Below are positions 14,601 to 26,600 of a stretch of 58,596 nt of DNA, piece by piece. Source of the stretch: Echinococcus granulosus (taxonomy: Eukaryota > Platyhelminthes > Cestoda > Cyclophyllidea > Taeniidae). Within the stretch, counting starts at the first letter, position 1; every line of letters begins with the position of its first letter. The notes under the pieces are model-generated. The model was not told the DNA's origin, made no database searches, and saw nothing but the letters and a program-made list of their open reading frames with translations. Made by a program: the position numbers and the translations under genes. The stretch covers positions 22,454 through 81,049 of the forward strand of contig NW_020170395.1 of NCBI RefSeq assembly GCF_000524195.1, written 5' to 3'.

Positions 14601-17600
14601 CAGTATCCATATCTTTATTTGTCTGATTTTTGCAGGAAATTAGCTGGTAAATTTTGTTTGAGCTGTTCTTTCTTCCCTTTCATTTCCAGTGGCAGCTTCC
14701 GATTTCGACGATGGTGATGTGTTTGGTTGAATGCACGGAAAAGCCACATGAGCACATCGATGGGCAGTTGAAACAGTCTCTTTCAAGCTCACTAGAAGTA
14801 CTTTAACCGAAAAGTATATTCCTTTTCTTTTATTAACCAATCAAGCGATGTAACTGATGTCAGTGATCGACTCATTAGTTATTCCTGTTTTACTATCCTT
14901 AGACTAAGGTATGTCGCCTTTATATATTCCATTGGTCATGGCCGCCAAAAGTCCCTCCAATTCTGTCGGAGCTTTTAGAAGTTTCTCTTTACGCCAGCAA
15001 CATCTGTCACCCCACGGGCTGTTGTAAGAGCAGTCTCGGTACCTGTCGTGATGGTTGTTTGATGTTCAGAGAGCACTCTTAGTGTGCTTTCGTTTTCTTT
15101 CCTTCCCACATGCAGATATCTTCATGCCGTTCCACGTCTGGACCTTCGAAGAAGGGGACATGGAAGATTGGTCTAATGACAATAACAACGGGCAGCAGAA
15201 GTGGCATGTTGGGACAACACACCTACCTTCCTCCTCCATCTGTGTGTCTGCAAAAGCTTCAGGAAAGAAGTCAAAAAAATTTTTCTCTACAACTTATTCC
15301 AAGAAGACCTCTTCTCGTCTCTGGAGTCCCAGCGTATCTGGCAGTTTTGGAATCAATTGTATTACCATCCAATATGCTATCGAGAGAGCCAGTCGTGATG
15401 CCAGTCTATCTCTGCTCCAGCAAAGCTCGGGGTGCTTACTTGTCTTCTCATGCCTCCTGGCTATCGGAAACTACAGCTGATAGTAGTCTGGCAGATTCAT
15501 CAAACTTGGAGACCAACACTCGCTCTTTTTTTGTTTCATGCAGAGGTTTCCTTCCAATCCAAGTATGGGCATTTGAGGACACTTTTGATGGTTGAAAGTG
15601 GCAGAGTGACAATTGCCATCAGGAATGGCGAGTTCTGTTATTGGAGAGCCGGCAAACTAGATCCATTATTTTCTCATTTACAGGTGTCTCTAATGAAGGG
15701 AAAGGGGTAGAAGAAATACCTTTGTCTATTAGAGAAGGCACTAGTGGCGGCTGAATTCGTCAGTCCGTCCATTCTCACATCTACTGCGATGCGTTGTTTC
15801 ACTATCCTTTATTACCTGGACGCCACTGTAAACTTACAGCTCCTTCATTAAGGTGGATCCTGTGTTTCCAGTCAGTGTGAAGTGTTAGCGTTGAATTTAA
15901 TTCCTGTTCTGGTTTTTGCCCATTTTTCACCTTTGCAAGCTTGGAGAGTTCCTTCGTCTTTTGGTCGACTCGTCGGTTTGGTTCAGGCAGTAGTGTTGGG
16001 ATTGGCACTTTTCGCCTGTTTTCCCTAATTGTTATCAGCCGTTTTCGTTTTTTTTCCTGTAGAGACCCCTCCGAAACCCTTTTTTGTGTGGACCTTCAAC
16101 GAAAACACAGGAAAGTGGACCAACGATGCCGCGAATTGGCATCAGAAATGGGAGCTTATTAACGGAGCCATTTGTTTGCGTAATGTGCCGTCCGAATCTG
16201 GAGAATCTGATGATACTATGTTTTGGTTATCCTTGAATACTGTAAAAGAAGACATAATCAGGAATACAAAGGCTCTGCTCTGGAGCCCGCCTATTCCACA
16301 AAGTGTTGGAATGCGCTGCATCACCATGGACTATTTGATAGACATGTTTTCTGAGAACTCTGAGGCCCATCGTCTTGCCATGCTGCAACAACAAACTGGG
16401 TGATTAGCCTCCATTTGAATGCTATTAGAATGAAGGGTACCCGTGGGTGCGGTTTTTATCCATTTCACTCGATATTTGGGGTTGTGATCCACGAGCATTT
16501 TCTTTCGCTTCCAAGATCCGCGCTTGATGGTTGGAAATTCGCTGTTTTCTGGTTCAAACTCTTAATCGGGTTATTTCATGATGATTTAGTAACAGTGCTT
16601 ATTAGTACCTGTATTCTTCGGCTTCTATAAGTCGTTTTCGTTTCGCCTCCTGTAGATACGCTTCCGAAACCACTTTTCATGTGGACCTTCGATGAAAACA
16701 TTGGCGGTTGGGTCAACGATATTTCGAATTATCACCAGAAGTGGGAACTCATTAATGGAGCTGTCTGCTTACACAACGTGCCAGCTGATACTAAAATTTC
16801 CTCTGGCGGTATGCCCTGGTTTTCTGCTAATTCAAGGAAGGCGGATAAGGCAACCCGGAATCCAAAAGCGCCATTATGGAGTCCTCCTGTTCCACAAACT
16901 GTAGGAATGCGTTGCGTCACGATAGATTACAACATCAGTTTTAACGGCGTTGAGTCTGGATCTTACAATCTTGCCTTGCTTCAACAACAAGACGGGTGAT
17001 TATATTCAGTCTAAAGTTTCCTCGATTTGTCACTTGTTCAATTCTCATCCATTCCTTTCTCCTCACCTCCGGCATTGTGAGGTGTTTTTTTGCTTTGATT
17101 GAACTGGTGGAAATTTTTGTTCAATAAGAATCCAGAGTCCCGTGAATGGTACTGAAGGTCAATAATTCATTGTTAGTCGACATTCAATCAGTTATTTAGG
17201 TATCTATCCTTCCATTTGCATATAGATTTTCGGTTTTGATGACGAAGGTAGTCTTTTTCCTGTCCTGATTATGAATTGATTATTTCATGGTTTTTGTACA
17301 GCTTGTTTTTCGTATTCAATATTCTCTATCATCCGCTTCAGTTTTGCCTCTGGTGAACTTGTTGTGTTTGTACCTTTGATGAATCTATGCGTGATCGGAC
17401 CAACGATCTTCCAAATTGGCATCAGAAGTGGCGTCTGTGAGGGGTTTAACTGTTCCTGTGATATGCCTGCTAAGCCTAAAATGAGCTTTGAACTTGCACC
17501 CTGGCTTCTTTTTGGTGATATAAAGGAAGATAAAACTATGAAGAACGCAAAAGCCTTTCCCTGGAGTTCCTTCCATTCCACAAGCCACTGGAGTGCGTTG

Positions 17601-20600
17601 CAATCCATGCGCTCTTCGAAGTTTGTAACTCGATTTTCGTCTTGTTAACTGAAAGTTCCTTTTTCGGTACCGCAGTGATGATTTTGACGTCGGTTTTCTC
17701 CACATTCTTCTCGTCGTTTTCGTTTTGTTCTCTGTAGATACTCCTCCGAAACCGTATTATGTGTGGACCTTCACTGAAAATACTGGTAAATGGATCAACG
17801 ATATTTCGAATTGGCATCAAAAATGGGAACTTATGGATGGTGCTGTCTGCTTACGCAATGTACCAATCGAAACGGCAACGCACCCTGAAGATATACCATG
17901 GCTTTTTGAAAATGCTGAAGTTAAAGATAGAATCGCTCGAAATTCAAAGGCTCCTCTCTGGAGTCCACCTATTCCACACTCCCTTGGGATGCGTTGCATT
18001 ACGATGGACTACAAAATCACTGCTGAGACCGAAGATACCGATACTTATAGTCTCGCCATGTTGCAACAACAGGATGGGTGAATACCTTCATTAGTAAACT
18101 CTTGTTGAGCTGTCGTTAGTGCTCTGACTTTCTCAACTGAAACCTCGCTTCTTTCGATTCAGTGGCTGAAACTTTTTTTATTGGTCAGAAGGCATCCTTC
18201 TGACCATCGGCTTTTGATGTCTGTAACGGTCCAAACTCTTTCGGGCTTTCGGATGCGATAGTTGGGCCTATTATCGTCCGTTTTCTCCAGTTTTTGTCAG
18301 CCGTTTTCGTTTTATCTCCTGTAGATGTTCCCCCGAAGCCATATTTTGTCTGGACCTTTGACGAAGACACAGGCGGTTGGGTCAACGATATTTTGAATTG
18401 GAATCAAAGGTGGCAGCTCATCGACAGCGCCATCTGCCTTTGCAATGTGCCAGATGAACCTAAAAAGTACACTAAAGCTCTCCTTTGGCTCTCTTTGGTG
18501 GACAAAACGGATAAAAAAGTGGCAAACAATGCAAAAGCTCCTCTCCGGAGTCCACCTATTCCCCAAGCCGTTGGAATGCGTCGCATCACGATGGGTTACA
18601 GCATCAGTGTTGATCCCGTAGAATCTGCACCGTACAGTCTTGCCATGTTGCATCAACAAGTGGGGTGACTAAATTCATCCTAACCTTCAGTCGGTTTATC
18701 GCATTAAGTCTCCAGTTCCAATCCATCCTCACTCCTGATCTACTAGTCCAATTTTTCTAATTACCACTTGAGCTTGTTGATCCGTGAAGGTGATTTTCTG
18801 AGTTACATACTGGTTTGTTTGTCCTTGGTGATCGGAATCGCAAGTAATCTTGGTAAAGATCCTCGTTGGTGCTCTCTGTCGCGATTTTGGTGATTGGACC
18901 TCAGTACCCCCTGGTTCCTATCAGTCCTTTTCTTTTGTCTTCTCTAGACGCTCTTCCAAAACCATTTTTCGTTTGGACCTTCAACGAAAACACAGGAAAG
19001 TGGACCAACGATGCTGCAAATCAGCGTCAGAAGTGGGAGCTTATGAGTGGAGTCATTTGTTTACACAACGTACCGATTGAGATCGAAGGGTCCAGTGATG
19101 ATATGTCTTGGCTTTCTTTGACTGATGAAGGAGAAGAGAAAGCAACCAAGGGTGCGAAGGTTCTTTTCTGGAGTCCACTCATTCCACACGTTGTTGGAAT
19201 GCGTTGTATCGCAATGGACTACCGCATTGGCGCCGATTTTGAAGTAGCTGAGAAGTATAGTCTTGCCATTTTGCAGCAGCAGGACGGGTGATTGGATACG
19301 ATTCTATTTACCTTCAATGGTTTTTTCCTCACTTAGTCTTCCGGCTCCTTTAGTCTTTACTCTGACATTCCGAAGTATCTTTGCTTTCTGATCAACTCAA
19401 TGTTGGTGGATTTTCACTCACTGAAGTGACTTAGTCTTGAAATGGAGTCGTCGATTATTGTCGGTCAGGTGCTTCGTGTTATGTTTTCCTCCAGCTGTTC
19501 CTGTTGCGTTTTTGTTGTTCTCCGACTCAAGTATTCTCCAGTATGTCAGCCATTTCCGTTTTGTCCCCTGTAGATTCACTTCCGAAGCCCTATTACGTGT
19601 GGACTTTCAACGAAAACGCTGGTAAATGGGTCAACGATCCTGCCAACTGGAATCAGAAATGGGAACGCATTGATGGAGCCATCTGTTTGTACAATGCACC
19701 GATTGAACCTGAAACTCCTTCTGACGACATGCCTTGGCTTTCTGTTAAGTCGCAAAAGGATGACAAAACTGATAGGCGCACAAAATCTCCTCTCTGGAGT
19801 CCACCTATATCAGAAGCTGTTGGAATGCATTGCATTACGATGAACTATCTCATCCATGTCGGTTCTGTAGTTTCTGGCGCCTTCGAACTTGCAATGTTGC
19901 AACAACAGGAAGGGTGATTGCTCTTAGTTTAGAGTAGTGTCAAACTACTGTTTGCATTGAAATTTCCAGCTCGTTTTACCTTTATCCCTGGTCCTCTGAG
20001 TTGTCGATTCCCTTGGAATTGTCGGTTTTGGTTGTTTTTTTTTTTTTCGTGAAGACGCTTGTTTTGCGCTTCCATTTCCTACTATTTCTGTTGAGAGGCT
20101 TTTCATATCCTTTTCAACATGTATTGTCAAACGGTTTGATGCGTCACTGGTGTAGTTTACTTTTCCTCCAGTTCCTGCCTGTTGTTTTCGGATTAACCCC
20201 CCCCCCCACTCCGTGACCATGTAGCGCTTTCACCCAAGGTGAAAAGATGGCAAATGGGTCAACGATACTGCTAACTAGAATCAGAATTAAGACCCAATAT
20301 CTCCTTTCGCAATGTGCCTTGGCTTTCTTGGAAAGATAGGAAGGAAAACAATATTTTTAAGAATGTATGGGCTGTTTAAAAAGCGTCGTGTCACCATGGC
20401 CTGTCTCATCAATATCGGTTCCATGTTTTCTAAGTTCTAGCCTTTCCACGTTGCAATACTATTGGCTACTTGTCGTCATTAATGAGTCTTCTAGTCTGAT
20501 TTGTTTATTCCTGAAGTCGCCTTTCTAAAATTTATGCTTTAATTTTCCGCTCCTGTTCACTGGAACGTTTCTACTTTCATATTAAATGTGAAGTGATTTT

Positions 20601-23600
20601 TGTGTCAGTGGTTTTACTTGTCCTCCATTTCCTCTAGTCTCTTTCAGTCGTTTTCGTTTTGTCTCCCGTAGACCCCCTTCCGAAGCCATATTTTATCTGG
20701 ACCTTCGATGAAGATACAGGCAGTTGGGTCAACGATGCTGCGAATTGGAATCAGAAATGGGAACTCCTAAGCGGGGCCATCTGCTTGCGCAATGTACCGG
20801 TTGAACCTAAGAAGCATTCTAAAAGCCTACCCTGGCTTTCCCTAACTTCCAAAAAGGAAGACGAAGCTGTTAAGAACACAAAAGCCCCCCTATGGAGTCC
20901 ACCCATTCCACAAGATGTAGGCATGCACTGCGTCACGATGGATTACAAAATCGACGTAGATTCCGAGGACTTCCGGATCTATAATCTTGCGCTGTTGCAG
21001 CAGCAAGACGGGTGATTCATTTCAGCTGAAATTTCCGTTTAGTTATCGGCAGCACTAAGACTTCTGTTTATCTCTGATGGTCTAAAGTGTACTATTTTTC
21101 CACACTGATCGGTGTTTGTGATGCTTTATATCGACTGATTCCCTCTTCTGGTAATCATACTTCTCTTCGTTTCAATTTCCAAACGTCTCAGTTTCTTGAC
21201 TTAAGCTCTCCACCAACTTACTTCGTGACTGTGATGTTTATGGGTGTCCGTCAGTCATTTCAGTTCTTGTCTCCTTTGGATTCTCCGCTTGAATACATAT
21301 TACACTAGAGTCTTCAATGAAAATATGTGGAAATGGGTTAATGGTCCATCAGATTGGAACGAAAGTGGGAGTGTTCAACGGAGTTCAATGTTTGGACAGT
21401 GTACTAGCTGAATTTAACTGTCGGAAAGATGTGGAACCACTGGTGTCTGATGTTTTCTTATCCGAAGCTTGTCTGTATGCCGGGCAAAAATTTCCTCTCT
21501 GTGGTGAACCGCGCTCAGCGTCTAGCCTTGATAGTTGAGACAATGTCGATCCCGTTCGGACATCGTCTCAATTAAAGGCCAGCTTTAAAAGTTGTATCCA
21601 GCGTCTGATAAACATGGGGCTACTCTAGCACGTTTTGAACATCAAGATAGGTGCCCAACTTCACTCTTGTGCTGCATTTTTCCCGTTGTTTTGGTGATTA
21701 GTTTCTGTTGAAGGTCATGATTTAATAGATTCTTCCTGCTCGCTTTCGAACATAGCTCGTTTTATGACTTTTTTGTGGTACTGATTCCTCCCAAGACTTT
21801 TGACTTCTTGTTTTCTTTTTTTTAATCTGGATGTTTCTACTCTATTCTATGCTGGTCGTTTAATGATACATCTGAAGATTGGACGAATGATGCTGGTAAA
21901 TGGGATCAGAAAGGGGGAGTGCTGTTTAGGAAAGATGCAGACGTACTACGCCTATCGACAAAGACCCAATCCGTATTCTCTCATCTGATCGTAAAGACGA
22001 ATTTTTGGTTGATTGAAGGGGCCCCGAGGAGTCGGTTTCCATCGACGTGCAAGCTCATCTGTGTAGTTCTAGGACTTCTACAAAGCTGCGGCTTAGATGC
22101 TTGCTCATCTCTTACACTTTGAACATAGATGGACCTGCAGTTATATCCTCTCGAATCAAAGCTAGCTTGTCTTTTCCCCAACTGCAGTCCCAGCATCTTG
22201 ATTAATGCACTTTTGGGAATCCTTGGGGTGGATTTCTGTCGATAGATAGCTTAGGGCTGGTGTGAGTAGTAACTAAGTGATCTCTCGTTTAGGGCTCTCC
22301 AGCGTCCTCCACACATGGAAATTCGAGGAAGACTTGGCCGATTGGACCAATGATCTTACCAATTGGCATCACAAGTGGCAGGTTGAGTGGCATCAACTCT
22401 GTCTTGCCGCTAAGCCAACCTCTGATGGAAAAAATCGGTCTCCTTGGTCTTTTTCTACCAGAAAAAATGTTAGTGATCCATCTGCCGGTGTTCAAGCTCG
22501 TCTTTGGAGCAGTCCTATTCCTTCCGAAGTCAGAATCGGTTGCCTCACTCTGTCCTTTCTCATCTCCGGGGTTGTCATGGGGAGATCGGTCGATACGACA
22601 AAATCAGTGCAACTGAGCCTTCTCCGGCATCATGACGAGTGAATATGCGGTTCTAGCGTTTAGTTTTCTCATCTACTTGTAATTCATTGAACTCTCTGTG
22701 TGATGCGAATCGAGTTTTTTAGGTTTTGCCGATTTCCACTTTTTCATCCTTCGGTTAGTCTAGCCGGCCTAAAATAATGCCGAAGTTCTTTGTGGTTAGC
22801 TGAGAATTTGGCGACGACATTTCGTTCGTTTGAGGACCCATTTGTTACCCAGATATCGTATGAAACTCCTGGGTATTACTGGATTTGTAATCAGCCACCT
22901 GCAACGCTCCCGAGTGTTTACCCGACTCTAAGATTTCAGCCGTCTCCCTAACCAATATCGTTTTGTCTTCGCATCTAGAACTACCAAAACCCCTGTTAAC
23001 ATGGACATTTTCCGAAGATCTGGAGGAGTGGACAAATGATGGGGACAATTGGTTGCAGAAATGGCGAGTCTCACAGATACGCAATCAGAAATTGCTGTGT
23101 CTTCACACAAAAACCTCTCAGCGAAGTCGGCAATCGATTCTGCTCTCTGAACAAGATCTCTCCCCTAATACTAGCATTCAAGCGCGTCTCTTGAGCCCCC
23201 TGATTCCTGCTCGTCTTGGTCTGCGCTGTCTGTTTATTACCTATTCGTTCGATTTTGGCACTGGGATGAAAGTGCCAAAATCTACGAGTCTGAATCTTTT
23301 GCAACGTCAGAAAGGGTGCCTATTTCATTCTGAATTTTCCGATTTTTGCATAATTTGTGCTTTGCGAATTTAAGCCGTCCAACTGAAAAGTTTATTGGTC
23401 GTATGTGTTATGTTTGCATCCGTCAACTTCATCATTTTCTTTATTGTTTTTCTCGTTGGTCTGAGGTAATTATGATGGAGTTTCAACTGGAATTTGGAGT
23501 GCTAAATCAATTCATTGCTCCAAACGTGGTCTCTTATCATCTATCCCAGCGTTTTCTCGAAATCACCTGTCCAAACACTGCCTGTAACCCATACGCGTTT

Positions 23601-26600
23601 TCTTTTTTCGAATTAGGGGTCTGTGGTAATACCGCCAACTGTTCCAAAGCGTTTAAAGTCGTCTTCCTAATCAAAACCATTTTATCTTTGCATCTAGAAC
23701 TGCCAAAGCCTCTGCTAACATGGACATTTTCCGAAGATCTAGAAGAATGGGCAAATGATGGAGACAATTGGTTTCAAAAATGGAAGGTTTCGTCGATGCG
23801 CAACCAGACCTTGCTTTGTCTCCAAGCTAAACCATCCCAGCGAAGTCGACAGTCGATTTTACTCTCTCGTAAAGGCGATCCGATAAAACCTAACTTCAAA
23901 GCACGTCTTTTGAGTCCACCGATTCCCTCCGATCTGAGTCTACGTTGCCTTGCCATCGCCTATGCATTCGACTTAGGTCCTGGTCTTGAAACCCCAAAGG
24001 CAATGCGTTTGAGTCTCTTGCAGCGTCAGAAAGGGTGCTTATGCTTTCATTTCTCACGTCGTTCCCCTCCTCTTCCATAAGTTTATTTGTCCAGCCTCTG
24101 TCCACCCACAAATGTTTCGAATCTGGGGTAAGAGGTGGCTTAAAGGCATTGGTTTTCATCTACCCAATCGTAAAAGACGAAAGACCAATGCCAGTGGCAT
24201 GCTGTTTCTCACGTGACAGTCATCTCTTACGCTGATTTGTCAATTATTGCGCCAATCATGGCGCGGTTTGGCAGGCCACGATTTCCAGTGTGGCGGGCGT
24301 GCGCTTTTGACGCATGCATTGCTTGGCTTATGCGTCATGCGTCCGAAGGGCGGTTGTCTGACAATGCGCACAGCCGTGTGAGAGCCCGGTGCCCCACTTT
24401 AGTAGAATACAGACATTACAATCGGTTTCTGTCTTTCCACCGTAGGTGCAACTTCGCTCACTTGTGGCTTTGAGAATGGCAGTTTGTGCGAGTGGGGAAA
24501 CGATCTGAATAACTGGTTGGCTACTTGGAAGGTGGACAATTCGACCCTCTGCTTCAAACCTCTGCGACAGCATTCCAAGTCAAAGACGGAACTGTTTGCT
24601 CGACTCTACAGTCCTTTCCTGAGCGAGGAGGATGTGATTGGATGTGTGAAATTTAGCTACATTATTTCTATCACGAGCAGTCGTGGTGGTTCAGTTCAGC
24701 AGTCTGCGAGGTTGTCTTTAATGCAAAAACAAATGGGGTGAGGTCAGACTCTGTTGCTCCTCCAGATTGGATAAAGTGGTTCCCATTTGTTACAGTTCGG
24801 CTGAAATTCTTGTGAATCCTGGATGATTTTAGTTTTAGTTGAATTTTTTAGAGAAGCTGAATCCGTCTGGCCGTATTCTTTGTTGTTATTGATGTTCGTC
24901 TCCTGTGTTGGTCTGTTTGTCATCTCGACAGAATGGCAATATCTGTCTATTCCGTGCATAGACGGCTTCTTATTAGCTGCCTTGGGGACCCTCTTCCCGA
25001 TCATTACGTAGTTCAGGTCACATTCGCTCCACTTTAGTCGTTCCTTCATTTATGGAGAAGTGGCATTCCCTCCCGGCTTTTCTGAAGTCAACTACTCATT
25101 CGATGCCTGTTCGTTGTGGCATTAGTAGGTGCTGGGTTCTTCAAACTTGTCGCCGATATTGAGCGTTTTCCGGGATTTTAACTCTCATGAATATATTTAT
25201 CCGTTTCTTTTGGTTTGTGATGCTAGATTACAAAATACAGATACGTGGGAACGACAGATTGAGTATCCATATTGACGCCTACTGAGTTGAATACCGGTTT
25301 CTCTTTTCTTCCATCTATAGATGGGCGAACGAATTCATTTTCCTGTGACTTCGAATCCCCCGGAATGCAATCTTTTTGCCATTGGAATATCGATCCCAGA
25401 GACAGTGGTGCTATGTGGGGTATCATCTGGAGCCCAAACTTGCACACCAACATGCTCTGCCTGACCCCTGCGGCAGGCGTATATACCGACGGTGACGATG
25501 ACGCTTTTGATTTGGGCGAAATTAATGCGATTGCAATGCGAGCGAGATTCTGGAGTCCGAAGTTTCGCGTAGCAAAGGCCGACGTAGTACCACGATGTAT
25601 CAAGTTCTTGTTCAAGTTCGATCAACCAGTCAAAGACTCGCCCCTTTCCTTGAGCTTAATGTTTCACTCTTCAAGGTAAAAGATGGATCCATTAGCAATA
25701 ATAGGGTGCAAAATGTTGAGTGAATCGTACTTTATCCAACGATCTAGGTGAACTGGAGGGAATATGAATGTTGATTTGATACACCACTGGCTAATTATTT
25801 CGAGTTTCGGTAGATGGATCGAGGTACCAAAGGCGTCATCCTTATCAGTTTACTTATTTAATCTGCCATTAGCTACCGTTTGCTATCTTGTGAAGCTATT
25901 TTTATGGAGTTGACATTTTGGCTCGCCGATACGTCGGTCGTTTGTTTTCTCTGTTCAGGATTAATCTTGGCTAAGCTGTGGTCCATCGTCTCCATATGAA
26001 TCGATTTTTATCCGATCCTCTTTTTTTGGTGGAGACATTTGATCTCTTTCAACTGAAATTTTGTTCTTTCCTAATGAAATTCTTAGATTTCGGTCGACAT
26101 TTTATTTTGTATGTACTTCTTGTCTTGTCTGTTTGGATTTTAATTTTGTCTGTACGATATCCATTTATCATTTCTCGATTTCTTTTTTTTTGCAATCAGC
26201 TGTATCCATTGCTGCGCTTACACTATCCGTTTATCCTTATCAGGAACTAAGCTTGGTTATTGACGTTGTTTTGTCATACACAGAGTGCGTAAATAACTAC
26301 TGACGTTGAGCCTCTCTCTTCTACTAGATCGGACGTCTCTCGATTGTGCCTTTGAAAATGGGTCAATCTGTGAGTGGACCAATGATCCCAACAACTGGTT
26401 CGCCACTTGGGGAGTGTTAGATTCGCTTCTTTGTTTCAGACAGCATCGTTCTGCCTCGGGAAAACAGACCGAACTGTCTGCTCGTCTCTATAGTCCCCTC
26501 TTGAGTGGACACTACAGGATTGGTTGCGTGAAATTGAACTTTACGATTTTTAGTAGTCGTCATCAGCATCATTCGGCTAGGCTTTCACTTTTGCAAAAGC

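Noticed and set aside
16041..16106. 9-base complementarity (GTTTTCGTT before N6 with AACGAAAAC inside N6) as a docking-selector stem
   Set aside because: Not conserved as a local pair at N7, N8, N10, N11 or N12, where one or both arms are changed. Probably chance.
23346..24080. 244-residue open frame as a stand-alone gene
   Set aside because: Only its 3' part (N15) resembles anything. The rest is intron that happens to stay open.
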